Assembly (NCBI RefSeq): GCF_000428845.1
Contig: NZ_AUAS01000005.1
Coordinates: 124,001-188,000, forward strand
Source: Dyadobacter alkalitolerans DSM 23607
Lineage (GTDB): Bacteria; Bacteroidota; Bacteroidia; Cytophagales; Spirosomataceae
Direction of reading: 5' to 3'
Length of the DNA: 64,000 bases
A program made the position numbers and the translations under genes. The first letter of the stretch is position 1. Every line of letters starts with the position of its first letter. This document shows, in pieces, positions 8,607 to 17,061 of the stretch. The notes beneath the pieces were generated by a model. The model worked only from the letters and a program-made list of their open reading frames with translations, was not told the DNA's origin and did no database searches.

Positions 8607-9149
8607 ATGAACCTAAAACCCGATTTTATGACTGATCAAGTTGTGCTGGTGAATGAAGACGATATGGAAATTGGCTTGATGCCAAAGTTAGAGGCGCATC
8701 AAAAGGGCGTTCTGCATCGTGCATTCTCAGTTTTTATTTTTAATTCAAATGGTGAAATGCTTTTGCAGCAAAGGGCTTTCGGGAAATATCATTCGGAAGG
8801 GCTTTGGTCCAATACGTGTTGCAGCCACCCGCTTCCTGCCGAATCCGCGCATCATGGAGCGGTGAGGAGGCTTTCGGAAGAGATGGGCATTTCAGCCGAT
8901 TTGCAGTTTCTTTTCACATTCCAATATCGCGTTAAACTCGAAAACGGGCTGACAGAAAACGAACTCGACCACGTCTTCTGGGGCATTTCAGACGACGAGC
9001 CGAACATCAATGTGAGTGAGGCGAATGATTTTAAATACATGCAAATGGCTGATATTAAGGCAGATATAAACCAGAACCCGGAGGCTTACACCGAGTGGTT
9101 CAAGATTTGTTTCGCCGAAGTAGCCGACAAAATAAAACCAAAACAATAG
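8607..9149 (+). CDS. idi: Isopentenyl-diphosphate delta-isomerase, type I
   Basis: A 180-residue Nudix-fold enzyme that interconverts isopentenyl and dimethylallyl diphosphate, priming isoprenoid chains. The catalytic cysteine sits in SNTCCSHP and the catalytic glutamate in ENELDHVF; the Nudix-like REE-type helix is AVRRLSEEMG. The start is uncertain: an AGGAG lies at about 8580, with a TTG at 8601, an ATG at 8607 and a further ATG at 8628 (MTDQVV); 8607 is used here. The gene sits inside the carotenoid operon between crtB and crtZ, so its job here is to feed pigment synthesis. Confidence 0.9.
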   Translation: MNLKPDFMTDQVVLVNEDDMEIGLMPKLEAHQKGVLHRAFSVFIFNSNGEMLLQQRAFGKYHSEGLWSNTCCSHPLPAESAHHGAVRRLSEEMGISADLQFLFTFQYRVKLENGLTENELDHVFWGISDDEPNINVSEANDFKYMQMADIKADINQNPEAYTEWFKICFAEVADKIKPKQ

Positions 9150-9188
9150 CCGACGGCCACTGCCGGAAGCTGACAGCTTGAATTTACA

Positions 9189-9662
9189 ATGAGTCCCTGG
9201 ATAGTAAATACATTGATCGTACTGGCCGCTTTTATTGGCATGGAATGTGTGGCGTGGATTGCTCATAAATACTTGATGCACGGCGCCTTATGGTTTTTGC
9301 ACCACGATCATCACCAGCGTGATGACGGCGATTTTTTTGAGAAAAATGATTACTTCTTTGCCATCTTCGCCACGCCAGGCATACTCTGCCTTTTATTTGG
9401 TGTAAATCAAGGATTTAATCATTTTTTCTGGATCGGACTGGGCATTACGATTTACGGTTTCACCTATTTTCTGGTGCACGACATCTTCATTCACCAGCGC
9501 TTTAAAATGTTCCGTAACACGGATTCGGTTTATCTGAAAGCCATCCGTCGTGCGCACAAAATGCACCATAAGCACCTTGGAAAGCATCAGGGCGAATGTT
9601 TTGGGATGCTCTGGGTGCCGCTAAAATATTTCCGGGAAGCGAAAAACACGGCGTCCAAATGA
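9189..9662 (+). CDS. crtZ: Beta-carotene 3-hydroxylase
   Basis: A 157-residue membrane di-iron hydroxylase of the fatty-acid hydroxylase superfamily. The histidine clusters of the CrtZ type are clear: AHKYLMHG, LHHDHHQRD, VHDIFIHQRF and AHKMHHKH. Several hydrophobic segments span the membrane. It hydroxylates both beta rings of beta-carotene to give zeaxanthin through cryptoxanthin. Its stop overlaps the start of the cyclase gene in an ATGA (9659-9662), so the two are probably translated together. Confidence 0.92.
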   Translation: MSPWIVNTLIVLAAFIGMECVAWIAHKYLMHGALWFLHHDHHQRDDGDFFEKNDYFFAIFATPGILCLLFGVNQGFNHFFWIGLGITIYGFTYFLVHDIFIHQRFKMFRNTDSVYLKAIRRAHKMHHKHLGKHQGECFGMLWVPLKYFREAKNTASK

Positions 9663-10384
9663 ATTTCCTATATCTGCTCGTCGATCTTGGTGCCATTGCT
9701 GTTCCGTTGCTGTTTTCTTTTCATCCTAAAATTCAGCTGTATAAAAGATGGCATTTGCTTTGGCCGGCGATTATTCTTTCATTGATTCCTTTCGTGATAT
9801 GGGACAGCTATTTTACAACAATCGCCGTGTGGGGATTTACACCGAAATATCTCGTAGGCACTTACCTGTTTGGGCTTCCTATTGAAGAAATCCTGTTTTT
9901 CATCTGCATTCCTTACGCATGCCTTTTCACTTATTATTGCTTCCGGATCTATTTCGGAACTGATTATAAGCTTAAAAACGAGAATTTAATTACGGCCATC
10001 TTCCTGTGTTTCACATTGGCCATGGGCGTAACTTTTTACGATCGTTACTATACATCCTGGACCGCAGTTGGGCTGGTGGCGTTTCTATTATTTCTGAAAT
10101 TTATTGTCAAACCGCGCTGGCTGAGCCTGTTCTATTTCTCGCACATGTTCCTGCTGATCCCTTTCTTCATCGTAAACGGGATTCTAACAGGATCAGGACT
10201 GGACGAGCCGGTTGTTTGGTATAATAATGCGGAAAATATGGGTATCCGGATATTTACGATCCCTTTTGAGGACATCTTTTATGGCATGTTAATGTTGCTT
10301 CTGAACACGTTCCTATTCGAATATCTGCTTTCCAAATACCCCGTTCCAGAGAAGAAAAACTTAGAAACGGTCTCCGTGGGTTAA
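9659..10384 (+). CDS. Lycopene beta-cyclase, membrane CrtYcd type
   Basis: A 241-residue integral membrane protein with about six to seven hydrophobic segments. It has the two conserved acidic pairs of the bacterial/fungal CrtYc-CrtYd cyclase family: LPIEEILFF around residue 80 and IPFEDIFYGM around 205. The two half-domains are fused in one chain, as is usual in Bacteroidota. It cyclises both ends of lycopene to beta-carotene. The start chosen is the ATG that overlaps the crtZ stop; a longer frame from 9596 would lie inside crtZ. The 3' end overlaps the convergent flavoprotein gene by 24 bp. Confidence 0.87.
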   Translation: MNFLYLLVDLGAIAVPLLFSFHPKIQLYKRWHLLWPAIILSLIPFVIWDSYFTTIAVWGFTPKYLVGTYLFGLPIEEILFFICIPYACLFTYYCFRIYFGTDYKLKNENLITAIFLCFTLAMGVTFYDRYYTSWTAVGLVAFLLFLKFIVKPRWLSLFYFSHMFLLIPFFIVNGILTGSGLDEPVVWYNNAENMGIRIFTIPFEDIFYGMLMLLLNTFLFEYLLSKYPVPEKKNLETVSVG

Positions 10385-11497
10385 GGACACAAGCTTGTTC
10401 AAAACGCCCGGGAAATTGTTTAAAGCTCTCAGGGCCAGATCGGTTGTAGTCCTTTTCCCGAACAATCCCTGCAAATAATAACCGGCTGTAATTCTGCGTC
10501 CAAATGCGTGGTCCCATGCTTTTTTGTAGTTAGCCGAGACGCTGTCAATACTTTGCTTTTTCTCAAAATACAGGATCAGTTCAGTGGCCAGGATTTTGGA
10601 AGCGCGCATACCCATGCTCATGCCGTTGCCGCAGAGCGGCGTGATAGAACCCGCCGCGTCACCAAGGAGGAAGACGCCGTCTGTTTGTGTCTGTTTCCTG
10701 GAAAAATGAATGTTGCTGATCACTAACGGATGTTTGTTAACAAATTCAGCCTGGGTAAAATATGCTTTGAGAAAAGAATTTTTGTGCAAAACGTTGGCCT
10801 CCATTTCCTGAATGTCCTTGCCATTTTCCTGCAAGTTTCGGGAGGTGGTCAGATAGCACAGGCAATGCAAGTCCTGATCCACTTTTGAAACCCCGCAATA
10901 GCCGTCTTTAAAATTGTGCAGTTCAATGCGGTCAGGTGCCAGATCGGTTTTAATGTGGTATTTCACACCGATATAATTGTTAATCTCCTGCCCGGCATCC
11001 GTTGCGTTGCGCGCCAGGAACTGCGGGGTATATTTTCCATAACTGCCGCACAGCACGCCAATATTGAAATTCCCATTGGAAGATTTAACTACAAAACCTT
11101 CATTACCAATCCTTTCCAGTCCATTTACCTTACAATGTTCAAGAACAGCGACGCCTTTTGCGGCAGCAATGCTTGCAAGTGCGTGGTCAAGGCTAAATCT
11201 GCTGATTCCGAACCCTCCCATTTGCAAGGTATGTTCAAGCATAAATCCCTTTTCTGAACTGATTCCGAGCTTGTTAATGATGGGTAAATTGAGTTCATCC
11301 AGATTCAACCCCAGGCTTTTGATAAAATCCCAGCTCTCCATGGAAATGTACTCCCCGCAAACCTTATGAAAAGGATATTGATTTTTTTCAAACAAAACCA
11401 CCGAAACACCCCTGTCCGCAAGCTGGATAGCCAGGCAAAGGCCGGCTAATCCGCCGCCAATAATGCCGCAATCGTAGGTTTTAGCTTGCGTTTCCAT
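10361..11497 (-). CDS. FAD-dependent monooxygenase/reductase of the quinone operon
   Basis: A 378-residue flavoprotein of the NAD(P)/FAD-dependent oxidoreductase (PHBH/geranylgeranyl reductase-like) group. The N-terminal CGIIGGGLAGLCLAIQLADR is the dinucleotide-binding motif, KVCGEYIS is the typical second motif, and GDAAGSITPLCGNGMSMG is the C-terminal FAD motif. It is last in an operon with a UbiA/type III PKS fusion and a methyltransferase. In the Streptomyces srsABC set, a flavoprotein hydroxylates methylated alkylresorcinols, leading to quinones; the same role is inferred here. A reductase of isoprenoid chains is the alternative. The ATG at 11497 is preferred over a TTG six bases upstream and overlaps the methyltransferase end by 17 bp. 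Confidence 0.75.
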   Translation of the reverse strand: METQAKTYDCGIIGGGLAGLCLAIQLADRGVSVVLFEKNQYPFHKVCGEYISMESWDFIKSLGLNLDELNLPIINKLGISSEKGFMLEHTLQMGGFGISRFSLDHALASIAAAKGVAVLEHCKVNGLERIGNEGFVVKSSNGNFNIGVLCGSYGKYTPQFLARNATDAGQEINNYIGVKYHIKTDLAPDRIELHNFKDGYCGVSKVDQDLHCLCYLTTSRNLQENGKDIQEMEANVLHKNSFLKAYFTQAEFVNKHPLVISNIHFSRKQTQTDGVFLLGDAAGSITPLCGNGMSMGMRASKILATELILYFEKKQSIDSVSANYKKAWDHAFGRRITAGYYLQGLFGKRTTTDLALRALNNFPGVLNKLVSLTHGDRF

Positions 11498-12176
11498 AAA
11501 CAATCACTTCATGTCGGAATGCCCATTTGTTTCGAACAGAATATTTGACGGCTCCGGCTTTGTTCAGGATTGCCAACCATTCTGCCCTCTTAAACCCCCG
11601 CAAAACCGACAGCGGTGCATCGTTTTTGACCAAATAAGATTTAGAAAACAGTTGCGTAAGCCATTTAATGGAGTAGTAAGCCAGAGGATTTCTTTCCAGA
11701 TCATTAATAACCAAAACCGCCTTGCTAGCCAATGCAAACCGCACAAGATCAATGAGTTGTTCTTCTGTTAGATGATGGCAAAAGAGACAAGCATGGATAA
11801 TGTCGACCTGTTTTAAATGGCTGAAAATATGCCGGTAATCGTCACAAATCAATTTGACCGGCGCTGTTTTCAGATTTTCCTCTGCATAGGCAATGCAAAC
11901 GGGCTTAATGTCAACGCCATATAAATCCAGCGCATAGCCCTCATTTTTGTTCCAATTGTCAATGCGCTTTAATGTGTCGCCGCCGCCGCATCCGATATCA
12001 ACGAGAATATGAGATTTTCCCGGCTTAATGACCTTTTTTAGCGCGTTAAAGGAAATGTTGTATCCACCCAGCCAATGATTAATGAAGTCAAGTTCCCTTA
12101 AATTCTGGAACAAGTCGGCCGATGGGATATCCTCCTGATCAAGCAGCTCCTTATCCTGGCTGCGGTGTTTAAACAT
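11481..12176 (-). CDS. Class I SAM-dependent methyltransferase of the quinone operon
   Basis: A 231-residue methyltransferase. The SAM-binding motif I is HILVDIGCGGGDTLKRI near residues 56-72, and an acidic end of beta-2 (YGVDIKPVC) follows. It probably methylates the aromatic product of the upstream polyketide synthase, as SrsB does in Streptomyces, but C- or O-methylation cannot be told apart. The ATG at 12176 overlaps the last 8 bp of the synthase gene (ATGTTTAA), which indicates translational coupling. A longer in-frame start at 12197 would overlap the synthase further and adds a cysteine-rich leader that looks spurious. Confidence 0.8.
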   Translation of the reverse strand: MFKHRSQDKELLDQEDIPSADLFQNLRELDFINHWLGGYNISFNALKKVIKPGKSHILVDIGCGGGDTLKRIDNWNKNEGYALDLYGVDIKPVCIAYAEENLKTAPVKLICDDYRHIFSHLKQVDIIHACLFCHHLTEEQLIDLVRFALASKAVLVINDLERNPLAYYSIKWLTQLFSKSYLVKNDAPLSVLRGFKRAEWLAILNKAGAVKYSVRNKWAFRHEVIVYGNAS

Positions 12177-14127
12177 AACGCAGCTGCATCGTTTCAATGC
12201 TTACTCCTGGCCCGAATGCCGCCGCAAAAATTCTGTTGCCTATATTTTCCGGCTTAGCCTTTTCAAGGACTTGCTTCAATACAAATAAGACCGTAGGAGA
12301 TGACATATTTCCGAAATTTCTGAGCACATCGTAAGTGGCTGCCAGACAGCCCTTGTCCAGCTCCAAAGCAGCGACAAAATCATCCACAATGCGCTTTCCA
12401 CCCGGATGAACAGCCCAATGTTTAAATGCATCCGGCGCAAGCCCGATCTTTTCCATCATCGGCTTTATGTTTTTCCGGATCAGGTCAGGCACGTAAGAAG
12501 TCAAGTTCATAATAAAGCCTGTTTCCGACAACTGCCAGGCCATATCGGCATACCCATTATGCAGTATCAAGGAATTGAATGCATCGATCTCAACGTGATG
12601 CGCATAATCCGATCCCGCCTCGGCAGTAACCAAAACCGCTGCCGCACCGTCTCCGAAGATCAGGTTGGACAGCAGGTAATCATCATTATATCGCTTCTGA
12701 AAATGTATTGTGCAAAGCTCGGTGCAGACGATCAGCACTTTGGCACCCGGCTGGCTTCTGCAAATGGCATCTGCGTTTTTGAGCGCAATAATAGCGGCAT
12801 TGCATCCCATAAAATTTACGCTGCTGCGCTGTATGGCAGGATTCAGATCCAGGTCCCGCATCAGCTCCACTTCAAGGCCGGGCGCAAACAGGCCTGTGCA
12901 AGTCACTGTTATCAAGTGAGTTAATTTGCGTTTGATCTCAGTAAACCCCTTCATTTTCTCGACAGCACTTATGGAAAGTTTTGTGGCATGCTGCTGATAA
13001 AGCTGCATACGCTTGGTCAATGTCGGTTCCGGCAGTAATGTGGCTGTTTTGTTAAAAAACTGATAATCTTCCGGCGCTTTATCAAAATCGGCAATCACAG
13101 AATACCGGTTTGCTATGCCAGTTTTCCCCGCTACTACCTTGATCTTTCTCTTATTGGTAATGTCTTCTGTCGAATTCATGTAAAATGAAGTCAACGTTTC
13201 CTGCGAGTAACAATGTTCGGGAACGGCTGTCTCAATAGCAGATATATAACTCAAAGGGATTCTGTTAATTACAATTAAAATAATGAAACAACTGTTCATG
13301 CAGATGGCTGCTATCCAGTTCATCCGCATGGTATTCCTGAAATTCGCCTCACTCCTATCCTTCAAAACCAGGTAAAACCAATAGCCGAAATAAAGGACGA
13401 TCGGCAGGAAGAACACCTGAATAATATAAAAAACCATTCCAAGGCCTTTCGATGTAAAGTACAAATAATAAAATACATTGCACAGCAGAAACATCGCCGC
13501 CGTAAACAGAAATGTGCCCCTGTAACCCAGCTTATAGCTTAATGTTACGACGCCATCTTTCAGGTCCTGCTGGTGCTGATAAACCTGCGTAAGCGGATAA
13601 ACGCCGGCAATTTGAAAAGAACAGGCCAATAGCACATAAATATGCTCTCTACTCAACATCAGCGCACTTTCTGAAACGCCCGCAATGGACATATAGTAGG
13701 TAAACGCACCCTGGAAAATTACAACAGTCAGAAACCCGACAACCGGATATTTTTTCAGCCTGATCTGCCGTGAACTATATGCCCGCGACGCCGCAATGTA
13801 AAGTACCAGGCAAAAAGCGAACAATGTATTTACGAAAAGGAGCGCTAAAACGATCGCGGTAAAATCCAGAAACATGGTGAGGTAAAAAAGTGCGACCGTA
13901 GGCATAGGAGGCTTTTCGAGCCCGCCAACGCTCCCTTCGTCCCTATCCACATAACTGTTGTAACCATTACTAGCCGGGTAAATCAGCAGATGAATGATCA
14001 AAAAAGCGAAGAGTGCATGATGATGCACAACCGTATCTGCCTGACTGTAAGCAAACAGAAACAACGGCATCAGGAAAAAAGAAAAAGGAATGCGCAGAAG
14101 TTTAATTGTATTTCCATCTATGCCCAT
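12169..14127 (-). CDS. UbiA prenyltransferase-like / type III polyketide synthase fusion
   Basis: One uninterrupted 652-residue frame holds two enzymes. Residues 1-290 form a polytopic membrane domain like UbiA prenyltransferases. Acidic motifs are degenerate but placed as expected: NSYVDRDE (57-64) and DLKDGVVTL (188-196). Residues ~292-652 are a chalcone-synthase-like type III polyketide synthase with the full catalytic triad: C442 in FMGCNAA, H574 in WAVHPGG and N607 in FGNMSS. Such synthases make alkylresorcinols or alkylpyrones from fatty acyl starters. The downstream methyltransferase and flavoprotein fit conversion of the ring to a quinone, which the UbiA part might prenylate or anchor. 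At the junction a TTG (13252-13254) followed by SYISAI could be the old start of the synthase. Product unknown. Confidence 0.85.
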   Translation of the reverse strand: MGIDGNTIKLLRIPFSFFLMPLFLFAYSQADTVVHHHALFAFLIIHLLIYPASNGYNSYVDRDEGSVGGLEKPPMPTVALFYLTMFLDFTAIVLALLFVNTLFAFCLVLYIAASRAYSSRQIRLKKYPVVGFLTVVIFQGAFTYYMSIAGVSESALMLSREHIYVLLACSFQIAGVYPLTQVYQHQQDLKDGVVTLSYKLGYRGTFLFTAAMFLLCNVFYYLYFTSKGLGMVFYIIQVFFLPIVLYFGYWFYLVLKDRSEANFRNTMRMNWIAAICMNSCFIILIVINRIPLSYISAIETAVPEHCYSQETLTSFYMNSTEDITNKRKIKVVAGKTGIANRYSVIADFDKAPEDYQFFNKTATLLPEPTLTKRMQLYQQHATKLSISAVEKMKGFTEIKRKLTHLITVTCTGLFAPGLEVELMRDLDLNPAIQRSSVNFMGCNAAIIALKNADAICRSQPGAKVLIVCTELCTIHFQKRYNDDYLLSNLIFGDGAAAVLVTAEAGSDYAHHVEIDAFNSLILHNGYADMAWQLSETGFIMNLTSYVPDLIRKNIKPMMEKIGLAPDAFKHWAVHPGGKRIVDDFVAALELDKGCLAATYDVLRNFGNMSSPTVLFVLKQVLEKAKPENIGNRIFAAAFGPGVSIETMQLRYV

Positions 14128-14261
14128 GGCCTAATTTAAGAAAAAAATTTTTGAACATTTGAGGCTGTCACAGATACAATATACTTTCTACCAGGAACAC
14201 CATTGTGCCGGAAACGGTTAAAGAAGAATAACAATTAGTCATACCGGAAAAATAAAAGATC

Positions 14262-15209
14262 ATGCAAGCACAAAGTAAAGCACCTTCCACCCTCATGGTG
14301 GTATTGGCTTTTGCCACCGTTTACATCGTATGGGGATCGACTTACTTCTTCATTCAGCGCGCGCTGGAAGGTTTTCCGCCGTTTTTCCTGGGCGCTTTCC
14401 GCTTCATTATTGCTGGGCTTATTATGCTGGCTTGGAGTGTTGCACAAGGCGAAAATGTATTTTCTCTCAAAGCGATCAAGCCCGCGATCATTACCGGACT
14501 TTTGTTGCTTTTCATCGGCAATGGCATTGTCATATGGGTTGAGCAGTTTCTTCCCAGCGCAATGGTCGCCATCATGATCTCCTCATCTCCACTATGGTTT
14601 ATCGTCCTGGATAAACCGAAATGGTCTGAAAATCTTAGCAACAAATCGACGATTGTAGGTCTGTTGATCGGGTTTGCAGGGGTAGTGCTGTTGTTCAGTG
14701 AAAAAATAATGATTTCCATGTCGTCCATGAACAGTTCGCGTGATCTGTTCGCGATGGCGCTCGTCGTTTTTGGCTCGATGGCCTGGGCTGGCGGTTCTTT
14801 GTTTTCCAAATACAAATCAGGCACCGACTCGGCAAGTGTTAATTCGACCTGGCAAATGCTGGCAGCCGGATTTGCTTTCCTTCCAGGCAGCATTATCTCG
14901 GGCGAACTGGCGACCTTGAATCTTGCAGCCATTCCGATGGAAGCCTGGCTATCGACATTATACCTGATTGTTTTTGGGTCGATTGCCGGTTTTGGAGCAT
15001 ATGTCTGGCTGCTAAAAGTCCAGCCGGCAACCAAGGTTAGCACTTACGCCTATGTTAATCCCGTCGTAGCTGTCCTTTTGGGGATATTTTTTGCAAACGA
15101 ATCTATTTCTGTCCTGCAAATAGTGGGGCTGGTCATTATTCTCGGCAGCGTGTTGCTGATCAACCTGCACAAATATCGGAAGCCAAAACAAGTCGTATCC
15201 GCTTATTGA
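14262..15209 (+). CDS. EamA-family (DMT) transporter
   Basis: A 315-residue membrane protein with about ten hydrophobic segments arranged as two EamA repeats. The first begins with YIVWGSTYFFIQRALEGFPP, the typical opening of this family, and the second repeat ends in NPVVAVLLGIFFANESI. Members export metabolites such as amino acids or purine-like compounds; the substrate cannot be predicted. It is divergent from the quinone operon with 134 bp between starts, so a role in exporting that product is possible but unsupported. No partner gene follows on the same strand. Confidence 0.82.
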   Translation: MQAQSKAPSTLMVVLAFATVYIVWGSTYFFIQRALEGFPPFFLGAFRFIIAGLIMLAWSVAQGENVFSLKAIKPAIITGLLLLFIGNGIVIWVEQFLPSAMVAIMISSSPLWFIVLDKPKWSENLSNKSTIVGLLIGFAGVVLLFSEKIMISMSSMNSSRDLFAMALVVFGSMAWAGGSLFSKYKSGTDSASVNSTWQMLAAGFAFLPGSIISGELATLNLAAIPMEAWLSTLYLIVFGSIAGFGAYVWLLKVQPATKVSTYAYVNPVVAVLLGIFFANESISVLQIVGLVIILGSVLLINLHKYRKPKQVVSAY

Positions 15210-15231
15210 TCTCTTGGAGGAATGTGAGCAG

Positions 15232-15483
15232 TTAACACAAGGAAGCTTCTGTGATCTGCTCCACCTCTGAAATGTCCCTGTTTCTTTTGATCAAATTTAA
15301 GATCCGTTCAAAATCAACAAGTTGTGAAGCTTCGAAGGCAATGACGCCTACGAAAACTCTTCCCTTGCTGATAAAGTTAAGGTGTTTGATCCTTGCACCA
15401 TTAAACGATTCAACGATGGATGTGATCTTATGGAGACTTACAGCACTTCTGTAAATGATTTTGAGAAAGAAAATTTTGCTCAT
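15232..15483 (-). CDS. Small ACT-like domain protein
   Basis: An 83-residue protein if started at the ATG at 15483 (MSKIFFLKII); a longer in-frame start at 15522 is less likely. The order of strands and helices resembles an ACT regulatory domain: a strand with R-S-A-V-S-L-H-K, then a helix IVESFNGA, then strands KHLNFISKG and VFVGVIAF. It most resembles the small regulatory subunit of acetolactate synthase in layout, but no large subunit is nearby. It follows the cysteine desulfurase gene by 43 bp on the same strand, so the two are probably cotranscribed. ACT domains bind amino acids, so sensing of cysteine or another amino acid is a guess. Confidence 0.5.
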   Translation of the reverse strand: MSKIFFLKIIYRSAVSLHKITSIVESFNGARIKHLNFISKGRVFVGVIAFEASQLVDFERILNLIKRNRDISEVEQITEASLC

Positions 15484-15526
15484 TTTAGTACTTTTTATCG
15501 TGGCTAATAATTGAAGAACCAACGGC

Positions 15527-16702
15527 TCAATGCATTAATTCCAGACGGAAATGTGACTGGCCGCGTGATGCAGGATCGGCATTATAAATGTTCACAACGG
15601 CCTGCACAATGTGATCAATCTCATCGAATGTGTTGAACTTGCTAAACGAAAAACGGACATTTTCTTTATCCTTCTGACAAGGAAGCGCGCTGATCACATG
15701 CGAGCTGCCCTGACTGGAACAAGCGCTGCCGCCGGAAACTGCAATGCCCAGATTATCAAGACTTTTAACCAAACTTCCCGCAGCCAAACATGGAAATGAA
15801 ACGTTCAGGATGTTTGCCAGGCTGTTTTCAACAGAGTGACTTTCGCCATTATAACAAATGCCGTACACACCACTGATCGCCAGTTTGGAGACCATATATT
15901 GCTTCAACTTGCTGACTACGGAATGGTTGCTGTCCAGGTCGCGGTAAGCCACTTCGAGCGCTTTGGCCAGCCCTACAATGCCGGTCACATTCTCTGTTCC
16001 TCCGCGCTGTCCTTTTTCCTGGCCTCCGCCAAAAATTTGGGCATGAATGCGGTGTTTTTTATTGATATAGATAAATCCGGCACCTTTAGGTCCGTGGAAT
16101 TTGTGGGCGGAACCCACCAGAAAATCGATAGGCGTCTGGGTCAGATCGATCCATTGCTTCCCGATTGTCTGGGTGGTGTCCGTGAAAAAAATGGAATAAT
16201 AACGTTGAGCAAGTTTACTGATCGCGTGGATATCTGTCAGATTTCCAATTTCATTATTGCCGTGCATCAGACAGATCAATGTCTGTGGATTGGCTCTTAA
16301 AAGGTTTTCAAGATGGTAAAGATCAACATTGCCGCGCTCGTCCAACTGCACAAAACTCGTTTCAATATCACCCGATTTTTCGTGTTGGAGAATGGTTTGT
16401 AAAACAGCCTTATGTTCAATTTTGCTCGTCACGACATGGCTAATGTCATATTTCGCAATCGCACCGGAAATGGCAAGGTTGATGGCCTCAGTGGCACCGG
16501 ACGTAAAATATATTTCTTCCGCAGAAGCATTTAAAACATTCGCAACCAGCTTCCGCGAATCTTCGATCGCAGCTTTCACCTTCCGTCCTGCCCAGTGGGT
16601 GGACGACGGGTTGCCGAAGCTGGCGGTAAAAAATGGAAGGATCGCTTCAATCACTTCCGGATCCAGCGCAGTTGTGGCGGCGTTATCACAATAAATTTCC
16701 AT
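15527..16702 (-). CDS. Cysteine desulfurase, NifS/IscS family
   Basis: A 391-residue PLP enzyme of class V aminotransferase fold. The PLP lysine is K201 in GSAHKFHGPKG, a conserved His is in SKIEHKAV, and the persulfide-forming cysteine lies in SGGSACSSQGS on a loop near residue 333. These mark a group I (NifS/IscS-like) enzyme, which releases sulfur from cysteine for iron-sulfur clusters or thio-modified tRNA. It has no iscU or sufE neighbour here; the only partner is the small ACT-like gene downstream. The ATG at 16702 is the only good start. Confidence 0.9.
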   Translation of the reverse strand: MEIYCDNAATTALDPEVIEAILPFFTASFGNPSSTHWAGRKVKAAIEDSRKLVANVLNASAEEIYFTSGATEAINLAISGAIAKYDISHVVTSKIEHKAVLQTILQHEKSGDIETSFVQLDERGNVDLYHLENLLRANPQTLICLMHGNNEIGNLTDIHAISKLAQRYYSIFFTDTTQTIGKQWIDLTQTPIDFLVGSAHKFHGPKGAGFIYINKKHRIHAQIFGGGQEKGQRGGTENVTGIVGLAKALEVAYRDLDSNHSVVSKLKQYMVSKLAISGVYGICYNGESHSVENSLANILNVSFPCLAAGSLVKSLDNLGIAVSGGSACSSQGSSHVISALPCQKDKENVRFSFSKFNTFDEIDHIVQAVVNIYNADPASRGQSHFRLELMH

Positions 16703-17061
16703 GTTGATCTAAGTGTTAAATGTTATCAGTTTATTGATTCCAAATGCCGCACCTTGCCTGGATAATCGTAACAATTCCGCCAAATACGAAAGCGTAACGA
16801 CCATGCACGGACAAGCCTCTGGCTTTCCTTAACTCGATTGTACTCTGTTACTCCGGTGGTTGGATTCTCAGATTTATCATTAGAATTAGGTTGGGGCACC
16901 TTAAAAAGTCATAGGTTGCCAGAAGATCATAGAGCCTAACCTCTCCCTTCCTTCTTTATAAATCTACTAATTCGATAGACAAAGATGTAATAAAGATTTT
17001 AAAGATGCAAGAAGAGTGAAAAATTTTTGAGAAAATGCGTGGTGCGCAGGTTAGCTGCCGT
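16703..17061. other. Intergenic region, no gene seen
   Basis: These 359 bases lie upstream of the desulfurase and downstream of the sulfatase. No coding frame, RNA gene or clear terminator stem was found. No consensus promoter with correct spacing was seen either, so the desulfurase promoter is not identified. Confidence 0.5.

Noticed and set aside
14354-15043. Long minus-strand frame within the EamA gene
   Set aside because: The opposite strand encodes a clear EamA transporter; the antisense frame has no recognisable features.
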